Origin: Phaseolus vulgaris
Lineage: Eukaryota; Streptophyta; Magnoliopsida; Fabales; Fabaceae
Direction of reading: 5' to 3'
Length of the DNA stretch: 64,000 bases
Assembly: GCF_000499845.2 (NCBI RefSeq)
Contig: NC_023753.2
Coordinates: forward strand, 620,001-684,000
Below are positions 1 through 12,900 of the stretch, piece by piece. How positions within the stretch are numbered: position 1 is the stretch's first letter; every line of letters starts with the position of its first letter. The notes below the pieces were generated by a model. That model worked only from the letters and a program-made list of their open reading frames with translations. It was not told where the DNA came from and made no database searches. The position numbers and the translations under genes are program-made.

Positions 1-207
1 AAAACTAATATAGTACATCCTAGAGATTTGACTCAATAACTAATGAAAAAATTATAAAAAAATTAAGATATCATTTTTCAATCCAAAACTTTAATACAAT
101 AAATTTATAATTTTTCTTCTTTATATACTTTTTATCTGTTAAAGTGAAAGTATAAATTTAGAGCACACTACTTAATGAACAAGTTAATTGTTAATTAAAT
201 AAATATG

Positions 208-208
208 T

Positions 209-253
<45 letters not shown>
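208..253. repeat. (TA)n microsatellite
   Basis: An uninterrupted run of TA dinucleotides of about 45 bp in AT-rich intergenic DNA. Confidence 0.9.
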
Positions 254-257
<4 letters not shown>

Positions 258-763
258 TCATCATCACATTAGGTTTGAAAAATTTGTGGAAATGTTTTTA
301 TAAGATCAGACAATTATTTGACTAATATCTTTTAGATTTTAATAATTTTTTATTTATGTGAAATATTTGAAAAGAAAAATTATGAGTTATTAAATTTAAT
401 TAATTCCTTTGATAATACTTTTTGTATTTAATCTGTTGTTTAGTGAAGATGCCACTTCATTATTGTGTAGCACACACTTAAATTAAAAATATGTTAAAAA
501 AAATAATTATAATACACTAACTCATCATGTTTATGTTCTTCTTTATCACCTACCCACCTAACTAGCACACCAGAAAAAAATAATAGCAAAATAAAATAAA
601 TGAAGGTGACAAAGTTGACTGAGTGGTGGGGTCATTTGACTTTTGTGTTAGAATAATCCACACATGTGCTTAGTTTACCTCACCTAACTCCTCACCAAAA
701 ACCAAATATGTGTTCTTATTTAGATTATAAATATTAAAAATTTATTTTAATTAAATACAAATG

Positions 764-1142
764 CATTACACAAGAAAATCATGAAATAGAAACCAATTTT
801 TAGAGATTAAAATAATTAGTTACAATAGAAACTAAAATAGAAACCATTTTAAAAACTAAAAAAAAAAATTGGTTTCTAAATTAGTTTATATTATTAAATA
901 GTTTATAAATTGGTATCTAATTTTAACTACCAATTATTTAGTTTTTAGATTTGGTAGCAAAAATCTTGGTTGCTAGTTAGATACCAATTTAGAAACTATT
1001 TAACAATAATAAAAAATAATAAAAACTAATTTAGAAACCAATTTTTTTTTAGTTTTTAAAATGGTATCTAATTTAGTTACTATTGCAACTAATTATTTTG
1101 GTTTCTACAAATTGATTTCTATTTCGTGATTTTCTTGTAGTG
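764..1142. mobile_element. CACTA-like fold-back MITE
   Basis: The right end read on the minus strand is CACTACAAGAAAATCACGAA, the terminal motif typical of plant CACTA elements. The left end, CATTACACAAGAAAATCATG, is a degraded mirror of it. The interior is also palindromic: segments near 845-895 and 1020-1075 are inverted copies of each other (AAACTAATTTAGAAACCAA and its complement). About 380 bp long, no coding capacity, so a non-autonomous fold-back derivative. No clean 3-bp target duplication is visible. Confidence 0.7.
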
Positions 1143-3905
1143 AAAAAAAAACAAATACTCTTATACATTATGTTCACAAAATTATTTTCTTAATCAGTAA
1201 TTTTAAAATACTGATTATTATTCATCAAACAAAAACCCTTAATAAAAAAAACACCCTTAACCAAACCAATCAAGTTCACAGCATATTCTGTAATAATTAT
1301 TCCTCACTTTCTCCTTTGGATGTATTTAGAAGAGAAAAGATATAGAAAAAATACGAATAATTAATTTTAAGTCGGATAGAAATATTAGAAAATTAAAAGA
1401 TAATTTCCAAATATAAAATTTAAATTTTTCATGTTTTATTGTATTTATTTTTATGTTTTATCGTTATATATCCTTTTTTATTGCATGTATTTAAAAAAAA
1501 TAAATGAAGTTCATGGAATTATATTGTGAGACAGAATTTTAGATCGATGATTTGAATAATTAGTCTTTTTTAGTATTAAACATTTCATGTCATGTTATTA
1601 AAAAATAAATTTAACTAATGAGGAGACTCAACGCGAATTAACTTGTGCAGGTGATATTTTGACTTTATTTGTATTTCTAAATTTACAAGTATAACTATAT
1701 TAAATATTAAAAATAAGAGTTTGTCATTAATAATGATTTAATTTAATTTAATAAATATTATATTCCTAACTAGTAAACATTTTAGGCTAAAAATTATTTT
1801 ATTCAGAGAAAAATCCAGGATGTAAAACATTCGGAAAGTTGTCTACAAACTTTGATATTCATGCATACATTATAACTTATTTCGTTATAATTAAGTGAAT
1901 GACTAGTTTTAGGTAATAATTTTATTTTTTAATATTATAATATAAAATTATAAGTCTATAAATATATAGTGATTTTTCAATAAATATTTACTTATTTTAA
2001 TAATCATGTATTCATATTTATAATACATTTATAAATTTTTCTAATTTTTATTGATTTACTTATAAGTAGATTTTTATTTTTTATTTTCTCAATGACCATT
2101 TCTTAAGGGTTTTAACTTAGTTTTCCAAAGTTTCACATGATTCACACTCCTTGTTCGTAAGAATATTTAATGTTTATGGTAGGAATTAGGTAAAACCATT
2201 ATCAGACCATAACTCTTATGATATTTACCAAGAGCAAAAGTATCTTATTAATGTATTTTGCGATGGATCAATAAACCATGAATGTCCTAAAAATCCACAT
2301 GAAAAAATGAGCACAATCTCTAAAATGTAATAATTGGCATACATGACAAATTTGACAAGAATCTTGAGCTCTTACAAAAGCAACACCTTGTCGAGTTGTA
2401 GGCTCTTCACGTGCACCAGGACGAACCACACACAATTTGAGCATAATTTGCAAGCACATAATCAACATACCAAATGGATCAAGTCCATTCTACCCCAACC
2501 ACAAAGCATGATGGAGACGGGGATTGACTAGTGCATGATACTAGATCTTAAAATGGTGGTTGTTGATTCATGTACATAACATATCCAAGCTGGTAGTCAG
2601 TCTCAAGATGTTGACAAAATCAACAACATAACATGACCTTTAGGTTCGACTAAGAGATCCTCAACATAAAGAGTCACGAGTTTTTTTTATCAACATATGT
2701 CCTTTAAAGTTGTGCCAAATCCCCTGTTGAATGTGGATGAGACTCAACCTTGTTGTTTTTTATCCCTTCACGCTAGACATCATGAAAACCAAACTTCCTG
2801 ATAAGTGGAAGTGACCTTGTATTGAAAATAATATGACGGATCATCCAATCATGAAGCACATGTCAAAGTCTATTTGATCCATGTCGGTCTGACTTGGGAG
2901 TGAATTGCAAGTCTCCCACTACCCTTAAGGGACCAATCCTAGAATAATACTACTCTCTTCCTTGAAATTCTATAGACTTATTTGACACCTTCCGTGCAAG
3001 GTTTTTAGCTCAACTTGTCGAATGCAAACCCATGGCACGACCTTGACCTCGCTACACAAGTACAAGGAGACACCAAACCTCTTCAACAATATATGCCCAA
3101 TTTGCTAAAACATTTTCTAACATCTGCGATATATATATCAAATGGTGGTTATGCACAATCTCTTAATGAGACCCAATTCAAGAAAACTCATAGATACATT
3201 ATATGTCGACCCACCCACCAATATGGATTGTAAAATATTTATGTGTTTAAAATTATTATTTGATTTTGTTTAAACACAACATCACAAATTAATTTAACGC
3301 AAATACAAATATTTTGACCGAAATGAGAAAAATTGATTTTAGAATTACAAAAACAATGTAGGAGAAACTTGTGACAAATTTACATCTTTATAAAGGATAT
3401 TTTTTCCTAAACTCTATCAATAATATTTGAAAAAACGATTTTACACATTCTTTAAATAACTTTGAGATTGTTTTTTTTGGAATCTCTCTAAACACTTTTT
3501 TTATATTCCAAAAATTATTTTCTAAAATTTTTAAAATAAGATTTCTGGATGAAATTTTCAAAAATATATTTAGAAAAGAGTTTTCAAAAATGAAAATAAA
3601 TTAATTAACTTATTTTAATTATTTCACCTATTTGATGGGGTGAGAAAAGAACTTTGAGGGGGTGCAGCCTTTAGAAAACTATCCAAACTGTGTAGTGTAA
3701 CCAACCACACTTTTTTTAGGAACTAAATAAAAGTGGAAATCTTATTTTTTTCAAAAAAAATTGAAGATCGAAACGTCGTCGTTGAGCCTCGTAATCTTGA
3801 CCCTCTGGAAAACCGAGACGAAGCAAACAACAGAGTCACAGAGAGATGGTCGGTGTTCATTGTGATTCTCCGTAACCTTCTTCTCGTTCTCGCTCCTAAC
3901 ATTCC

Positions 3906-3913
3906 AAACCCTA
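3906..3913 (+). promoter_or_regulatory. telo-box (AAACCCTA) upstream of coiled-coil gene
   Basis: AAACCCTA lies about 65 bp before the start codon at 3976. Telo-boxes are common in promoters and 5' leaders of plant housekeeping genes; its role here is inferred. Confidence 0.4.
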
Positions 3914-3975
3914 ATTAAACTTGTTGCTTCCTTCTTCCATCCCCGAATTCCGACTCGGAGTGGCTGAGACCAATC

Positions 3976-6900
3976 ATGTCGTGGCTGAGATCTGCGGTGA
4001 ACAAAGCCGTTGAAGTCGGCAACAAGAACAACCTCACTCGCACCGTCAAGAACTACGCCGACACCGTCGTGCAGCAAGCCGGCCAAGCCGTCGCCGAGGG
4101 TGCCAAAATCCTTCAGGATCGCATTGTAAATCAATTCCTCTTTTATCTTCTCTCGTTTTAATTAATGCATCAGTGTGTATGTTAGTCACTAAACTGAGAC
4201 CAATCAATAACCATCCTCTTTTGTGTGCGTAGTTCCAATCCCGATAGGAGAATTTTAATTTCGTGTTATGTTCTGTTATGCACACTATGCAGGGTGCTAG
4301 GAATTTCAGAAGTGTTGCGCAGACCATTAAGAGGTTGGAAGACGCTGCTATATCTTTCAGGGGACCTGAGAGAGTGGAGTTGCTTAGAAGATGGGTGGCT
4401 GTGCTTCAAGAAATTCAGAAGTTGTTTGAAGCCTCGTTGGCTGAAGGTAAAGAGAGGACTCTCGAGCAGCACCTTGCAGTTGAAGAAGCCAAGGAGAACC
4501 CAAGGAGACCATCTCAGGTTTGAATTCGAAACCTTCGTTTTTCATATGTACAGTAGTTTGCCATGACTGATTTTATACTTTGCAGAAATTTGGCCACACC
4601 TTTGATGACTATGCTGCCTCTTTAAGACACTTTTCCTAATACACTGTCTATTATTTGAAGTACAAAGTTTTGTAGGTCTCCCCTCGGTACTTAGTAAGCG
4701 ATTTTGTAGTTTTCCATAGAATTTAAAAATAGTAGAAAATTTGTTAATAGGAGTGTGATGTCACTGCTTGCAATCCTCCGGATTTATGGCGTATTGATGC
4801 CATTCCCTAGCTAAGTCTAGTCTACTTCAGAAGCTGTTGCTGTTTGTTTTCCCAACTAGATTACAGGAGGAAATTTTCCCTGTTAGTAGGTAGTTGATGC
4901 CCAAATTTTTATGTTGTTAATGTATTCCTCAAAAATAGTGAACATAATGGCATCCTTTTACCTTAACCGTTTGTGTTTGTTATTCTATTGTTTCTTTTCA
5001 GGTTCTTTACTATGATTCTGATGCTGGGGGTGAACCATTAAATTTTCGTGATGTTTTCCTTCAAAGTCAGGCATTGGAGGGTATAACATTATCCATGGTA
5101 TGTTCAATTAATGTTGATTATCATGTATAAATATCCTGAACTTCCCATGGTATATTGGTACGTATCTTTATAACAGAGATATCTATCATTTGTTCTGTAA
5201 AGCATAAAACTTTAGTGTTTTAAACTGTCTTTTAGCAAAAAGGGTGCAAAAAGAGAAGCTAGTTTCAATTGTACTTTTGAAGTGAGACATGACATTAACT
5301 TGGTGAAAGCCTGAGATGTAAGCTTGAATTGAATTCACTGCCTCAGACTGTAAAGGATGTGTGCACACATGCAGTACAAATACCATGTTCTATATATATA
5401 TATATTGTTTTCTTTTCCCTTTTTGACTGTGGGTGGGTTTGCATTAATATTTACTATTGAAAGAGGCACCCTTTATGTCTAAAAAAATAATTTAATGTTA
5501 AACATAATGTAATTTTCTTTACTTTAACAAAATAACTTTTCGTGAATATTTTTTACAATGTCGGTTTTTGCATAATTCAACCTCAAAATCGTCTTGTAAG
5601 GTGAGAGTTGTCCCCCATTTATATACTTTTTTCAGGTTCTATATTTAGTCCATGCTAGACTTTGTTTTTCCCAATAATATTCTATCAAATATATTTTGAT
5701 CTAGTTGAACATACCTTTTCGTCCTTAGTTTCTCTCTGGTGTATGCAGCTTTATGTTTTACCATTTTCATTATATTGGTAAAAGAATATCATTCTGGATA
5801 AGTCAATTTGTTTTTTTTTTGCTGATAATGGAGGTTAACCGCAGGGTTAACTCTTTTCTATTCCTCAGATTATTCACGCTCCTGATGAGGAAGAGGTTTC
5901 CCTTCTCCTGGAGATGTTCGGGTGAGTTTACTGCTTTTATATATACTGATATTTGAATCTCTCATTGTGTTTTGCCATGACTTATCTTAGATCTTATGTT
6001 GACGAATGACATCTGGATCTAGCTGATCCGGGATATGAAATTCTTTGCTGCAATTTTCGTGTGGTTTTAATGATCAATGTATTGTTATTGTGAAAAGAAT
6101 GTCTTCGTGCCTAAAATTTTGATTTCATTTGTATCTTTGTGAGAAATTTCAAATGTTGCAGTTTTGCGGAAGATACGTCTAATCTTACTTTCCTCATCCT
6201 TATCTGTATAGACTCTGTCTTACTGGAGGAAAAGAAGTTCATGATGCCATAGTAAGCAGCCTGCAAGATTTAGCAACAGCTTTTTCAAGCTATGAAGATG
6301 AAGTACTGGTAAGGATGATTTTTATTTCCCTTGTATCTATGGACAGAGGTATTGGTCAGTAGTAAATGCTTCCTCTGTTTTCTCTCTTTGATTAAATGTA
6401 TTTTTGGTGTTTAGTCGTGACTTCACAAATCAATGGTAAGGCTACTACTTCTTCTTTATGCATTTAGTAAGATTGTTATATGTTTACCTTGTTCATTCAT
6501 TAGGTGAAGCGAGAGGAATTGCTTCAATTTGCACAAGGTGCCATCACTGGGTTGAAACTCAATTCTGATGTTGCAAGGTCAGTGTGAAGACATAGGTTTC
6601 CATTGTCATTTTCTTTGTACCTCTGATAGACACCTAAGTCTTGAGATAGGATCTTAAGTTCAAATGTGTCATCATGTTTCTGAAGATTTGGTCTTTAAAT
6701 GAGCCAAATGGCGTCTGGCAATTCATGTAGTCACATCACCTAGTAGGATATAGAAGTGATTGTTTTTGGTCTTTTACATTGAGAAATATATATTTATTGG
6801 CATTGACTAGGAGCATATTGTTTTAAGATTTCACAGCGTGAGACCTCTCTGTCTTCCCCTTGTTATTTACTAACTTACAATTATTAACTTTATTTCATTA

Positions 6901-9900
6901 TCCTTTATGTATGTCATGATGCTTTGGATTTATGTAGTAAGCATAATCAGGCACTACAGCTCTACAAAGTTAATTGATATATTCCTTTAACTAATATCAA
7001 AGAAAAATGAAATAAAATGGCAAGTTCACTTCTATAGAAGATAAACCAAATTCAATCATTTCTGTTCTTCCAGGCTTAAGCTTTTGCTATCTTGATCTAT
7101 TTTTGGATATATCCACATTTAAGTAGTTGATTATATCTTTATTATAGGTCAATCATTTTATGTTAGTTATAAAATACTGTTCCATTTTAAAGTTGCTTTA
7201 ATTGATAATATCTGAAATAGTCTTATTGAATGTCTAATATTACACAGCAAGTCATGTCTCGTTTTGCTTATTGACTGCAGACTAGATGTTGAAGCCTCTA
7301 CTCTTAAGAAAAAGCTCAATGAGTTAACAAATTCACAGGGTCCTGTAAACAAAGTTGATTTTAAAGCTACTGAGGAAACAACAGCAACTCTAGAGGTTTG
7401 TTTCTGTCATAACTTCCGCCAAATCATTTGTTGCCAATAATGATTTTTTTTAGTAACTAATATAGTAATAAGATGATGGAACAAGCTTATCTGAAACATT
7501 TAGAGTCAGCCTCTCACTATGCCATGTAATAATAATGTTTTATTAGTCAAGGATGCTGCTAGCATTCTTGCTTCTTGTTACTAGACTGTAAATTCCTTAG
7601 TTCTATTGTCCATCACTCGTCACCCTTCAACAGGAACATAACATTTATCAGATGTCAGGTTTGATCGTTTTAAATATTTAATGTTTTGGATTTTGAAGCT
7701 TTACTGTGCTTAATTCTTAATTGAACTGTGATGCTTTCATAATTAAGCATTTTTTTGTTTTACTTACCAACTATCATGACAACGGGAATGGAGCTATGAT
7801 GTGGTCAAATAGAGTGCATGCATTGAATGAGTGGGTGAAGTAGTGGAATATTCATATAGATAAGTTTAGAAGCGCTCCTTCAATTCCTTTTCATTTAGCA
7901 ATTCATGCTTATATGCATTCTCACTCTCTTTCATGAGAATTTGTGAAAGAAAAAAAGAAGAGAAAAGAAAAACAAATTATCGAATCTTGTAATTTGTATT
8001 GATTGCATAGATTCATTAATGTGTAGTAAGATACAAAGTCATTTGTGATTCATCTTATGATATGATGAAGTATGAGGTAGCCATATCACGTGGAAGTTTA
8101 AGATTCTAATTACTGTGATGCAATGTAATGTAGTTTTATATATAATAATTTACTGTTTGTTTTATTTACGTAGACCTCTCTGTGTTAGAGAGTGGATTAT
8201 AACCAACCAATCATTTTTCAGGCTTTGAAAATTGCCCTTGCTCAAATTAGAATCTGTTCCAGACTGGAAGCATTATTGCTGAAGAAAAAAAATTTAAGCA
8301 ATGGAGACTCTCCTGAAATTCATGCTCAAAAGGTACATTTCTTCCTTTATTAGTTTCTTTGGGAAGGGTAGGAGAAAGGAAAACAAGAGGTAAAAATTAT
8401 ATTTCCCTGTATGAAAAACTAATTTTTTTGTAGCAATTAAAATTGGAATTGTTTACCTTGAGAAGAGAAACCGAAAAAAAAGAGTTTTTGAATCACTCAT
8501 AAAAGTAGAGAAACCGAAAAAAAATTAGAAAGATTTTTAGCATTTTTAATTTTCATAATTACCTTTCTCTCTAGTCTGTCAATCATATAAAAAAATGTTT
8601 ACTAGAGGTACAAATTATATTTCCTTGTATGAAAAACTGATTTTATGGCAATTAAAATTGGAATGGTTTACCTTGAGTTCACCAAAATAAAAAATGAATC
8701 ACTCAGAAAACAGAGAGAAATTGAAAAGAAAATTAGAAAGATTTGTAGCATTTCTAAATTTCATAATTACCGTTCTCTAGTTGTGAATCGTATGAACAAA
8801 ATGTTATGGTTAATTTTTAATTCTATTAATTATTTTATTCTTTCCATTAACATGACATTATAAAAAAGTAAACATTATTCTCTATGTTATCATGACTCTC
8901 TATGTTATCATGTTTAGTTTTAATTGTCCCCTCACCCTCTACATTTTGTTATCAGGTTGTATTCAAATTTTTCAAAACAATACAACTACCAGGTGTCCTA
9001 GTTTGGATCTAACTATTTTTTAGTGTGAATGAACTGGTAGAAGTAGAACTTACATTTGGGGTTATTCTGCTCTGAAATGTTCTCAGTCTTATTGGAGTGT
9101 TCTGATTGAATGTAGTTCCTTGGTATCTGGCCTTCTTTCTATTATTTTCCCCATATTTTTTTGGTAATATATTTTTATTGTTTTCTATACATACTTTTGT
9201 GTTTTTAAGTAGGTTGATAAGCTGAAGGTTTTGACGGAATCTCTTGCCAACTCTGCTGTAAAAGCTGAAAAGCGTATTTTAGAAAACAGGTGTCCTGTCA
9301 AATTATTATCATCTCTTATATTCTTGTCTTTATTCTTTCTCATCTGAATTCATATTTGCTATACTCACCAGAGAAATAGGTTTTGTTGAAAGTATTTTAT
9401 TTAGCATTTTGTTTTTAAAACAATAGCTTTTATTTTCAGTTTCCGATCAATAAATCTGTTTTATTTGTAAGTGGGCTCAAATATGCCAGAAGTATGTCCA
9501 TCCATTTAGAAATTGTAGTGGTGGTGGAATGAGGTATCATTCATAACTTATTAGTCAATGTTTTACAATCGAGCAGTTTTATGCTTCTACAAGTTCATAG
9601 TATGTCATATAAAGTGTCAGTACACTGTCTTCACTTAGGAACAGGGTGTGCTGTTTGTCTATTTCTTGCTAGCTATAAGAACACTGCATCGTGGCATCCA
9701 GATTCTATTATCTAATGAAACTTTTGTGCTCTTAAAATCTTGTGAGAAACTTTCTGCTTGAGCTTGATATGAACCATGGTAGTCGCTTTAAGTCCTACAA
9801 TGAAGAGAAAATCTGTTGTTTGACCTTTTTTCTCCTCTGTCCCTGATAATAGATCCTACCAGGATTTGACTCCTCAAAAGTGAGTGGAGTGTACTTTAGA

Positions 9901-12900
9901 GGATACCCTAATAACCATTGATTATCAAGATTGTCACTGCCTTAAAGTTTGTTTACTTGATTTTTATTGCAATCTCAACTAATTTCTTTGTCAACAACTG
10001 TAAGTGTGCTTATCCTGTAAAAAACATCTTTTTACTTTAGAGGAGCCAACTTTGATTTTAAAAAGCTATATTTGACAATGGTTTTGGTAAGAAAGGATTC
10101 ATTGTTAAAAGATTTTACTTTGAAGGTAAGGAAATATGTAATAATGTTGGAAAAAGACTACTGAAGAATGCTTTTTATTCCTTGTATATTTCTCCTTATT
10201 TTTTATTTTACAAATTTCACTCTAATTTATGATTATTTTATTCTATCAATTTCTATTAAAATATAGAAATTAGTATTTCGGTTAGTAAAATCATTTCATT
10301 TACTTACAATATGATCTCATACTTCTAATTAAAGGTTTTAAAATTTTGTAAGTATCCCTGTTGAATAATAAATGGGCAGTTATTGCATTGTAATTTTCTC
10401 ATTATTGAACATTTCTGGCAAACTTTTGCCTCAGGAATCAGACATTGGTCGGTTATATAGGCAAATTTGTAGGACGGTGGTTTAGGATTTGTCTGTTTGG
10501 ATGGACTGAATTTCAGGTATTCAGCTGGGTAACAGTTATGGATACAAATTAGGACATCAGAGTATATCACTAAATGCTGATGGACGAGTCCCATGAGTCA
10601 CACAACAGATAGACACATAAAATAAAAACAATCTGGTGGCAAGGATATTGCTCTAAGTAATGTTGTTCATCAGTGTCGTCGTCATCACTACTGCATATAG
10701 TTGGCTGCCTCAGTTATATAGTACCTGTCAAACTTGGGGACTGAGTGTTCTACGAATCTATGACCTATTTAAATAATGATCAGCCACTAGAAATTACAAA
10801 ACACAAATAGAAATTCAAACAGAGGACATCACATGAGGTAAATAATAAAAGCCCACTATCCATAAAACATGTTTCAGACCCTACTGAATAACCAATTTGA
10901 AGATCCTGATTGGAAATAATTGAAGAAATATGTGTATACAAAATTGAAATTGATTGATTCTGAATTTTAAAGCAATGGAATGCTGCTGTAGTCCACTATC
11001 AAATCTTAACAAGATTATCAAAATATTTGGAATGTTTACTGTAAGCGAAAATTTGGGTATTTGAGCTCATGTATGTTGAATTGTGCTGCCTGCATATTTT
11101 GGGATATAGGTGTGAGACTGGCCTGTAATTTGGGGAGGAGGAATATAAGAGAACTGGTGGGCTAAAAATGAACAGGCTTATTCTAGAAATTCAATGATTG
11201 GTTGGCACTGAATGTTTGTTCAATCATATATTTCTTAAGTACCTGCAAAGGAGCAAATTTAATGAATATTCTACCTTCTGCCTACACTTTTAGTTCATTG
11301 TTTAGCCTTTGTAGATGATGTCACTGATTAACTGCGTTTTTTGTTATTCAATATTCTGCTTAAGTTAATGAGCACTAAACAATAGTTCTCTCTAATTTTA
11401 CAGAGTACAAAAAGAGGAAGCATTAAAAGTTCGAGTAGCTAAAGATGGTGAAGCTAGTGAAAAGGAGAAGGTAATGTATTTGCTTTGGAATATATTATTT
11501 TTCAAACCGGGAAGCTAGTGAAAAGGAGAAGCTAGTTAAAAGTTCAACGGGCATCACTATGTTCATTGTCTGTATTTGCTTTGGAATGTATTATATTTCA
11601 AATGGGGATTTCATGGTTGTACATGTACTTATCTATGCTGTTGTTCTAGATTCAATTTGTTGATATATTAAAATTCTTAGAAAATGGTCTTTAAGCTTAA
11701 CTCAACTTCATAAAACCGGTATGTAAAGTGAGATTTGCTCATACTTATATACTTAAGTGTGTGAGATATCTAATACACTCTCTCACACCGGGAGGACTGG
11801 ACCTCTCGAGCATGAGATTAGATATTTGTGGCTAATACAATAGCGGATGCATGATAAACTCAACAAACCTTGCTAGGATAGATTCTAATACCATCTTAGA
11901 AAGTAGACTTTTAGTCTAACTCAATTTCACAAAATCGACTTGTAAGATTTGTATCTACTTATATACTATAATTTGACCATATTTTTAGTCGATGTGGAAT
12001 TTTTAACAGAAATAATGTATGGACAATATGATCAACACTGATAAAGGCTTTATTGCATTAGCATGTGAAGTTTATATGTAGCTTCCTTTATCATCATTTC
12101 AATTTTCTTCATAGTTTATACCAGAAGAGATTTCCAGAATGTGTAATTTGCATTCATAAGTAGACTTCAATACATAATTGGGGATATATATGCACCGATT
12201 AGGGTTTGTTTTTTGTATTTGTTCTTTTTTAATACATTTATATATGATATGGAAGGTTTTATATATATATATATATACCCTTCATTTGGTTTACTGTTAT
12301 TTTGGGGGATGTGTAGTTGATTAAGTTTGTAGTGAGACGATCCATTTCCTTGTGTGCATGCATAGGAGCGAAGACCATAATTGAAAAATAACATCTGCCT
12401 GTGAGTACTAAGTCTTCCATCTGTTGTAGGGGGACAACTGATTTTTCTTTCTTCCTCAATTTCAGGAACTGACAGCAGAGATATCTGAACTACAGCGTAA
12501 AAAAGAAGATCTTGAAGCTGAATTGAAAAAGGTATGATATTCCACTTTTTTCTTGTGGTGGTGGGGAGACTTGTTGTAAATGATATTTGCTTGACAAAAT
12601 GGGTTTATTTATTATTTTCTTCATTTCTACTCATGCAATGTGCTGGTCATGCAATCTTGTTGTCTCTTTTATATCCTTGTGGATTATGGATTGATATTTG
12701 TCGAGAAACCTTGTATTGCCTGCATATGTAAGATTCTTTGGACATTGAATGTGAATTTTGTTCTTTGAGTTTTCTGCTAATAGCAATAAATGGTAGTTTG
12801 CTTATTATATTGTTAAAATGACTCCAACTTTAATATATGGGATGTTGTTGGAGGAGTGATGATGCCTTTCTTAACTAATTTATAAATAATTGAAATCTGG

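Larger units (their letters stand above)
1..3700. other. AT-rich intergenic DNA
   Basis: No gene can be supported here. The stretch is strongly AT-rich and holds a (TA)n microsatellite near 208-253 and a fold-back element at about 764-1142 (listed separately). Between about 2260 and 3230 base composition becomes more balanced and short open frames exist on both strands. None has a start, splice sites or a family I recognise, so this part is probably a decayed transposon or gene fragment. Confidence 0.6.

Noticed and set aside
2268..3233. Short frames on both strands suggesting a small gene or transposon protein.
   Set aside because: No recognisable domain, no splice structure and no repeated family elsewhere in the window; kept only as possible decayed DNA.
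4586..4640. Possible alternative last exon of the coiled-coil gene after TTTGCAG at 4585 (reads [17 protein letters not shown] then stop).
   Set aside because: It would end the protein after about 140 residues, and the acceptor at 5001 continues the conserved [17 protein letters not shown] sequence in frame. It may be a cryptic or minor splice form only.
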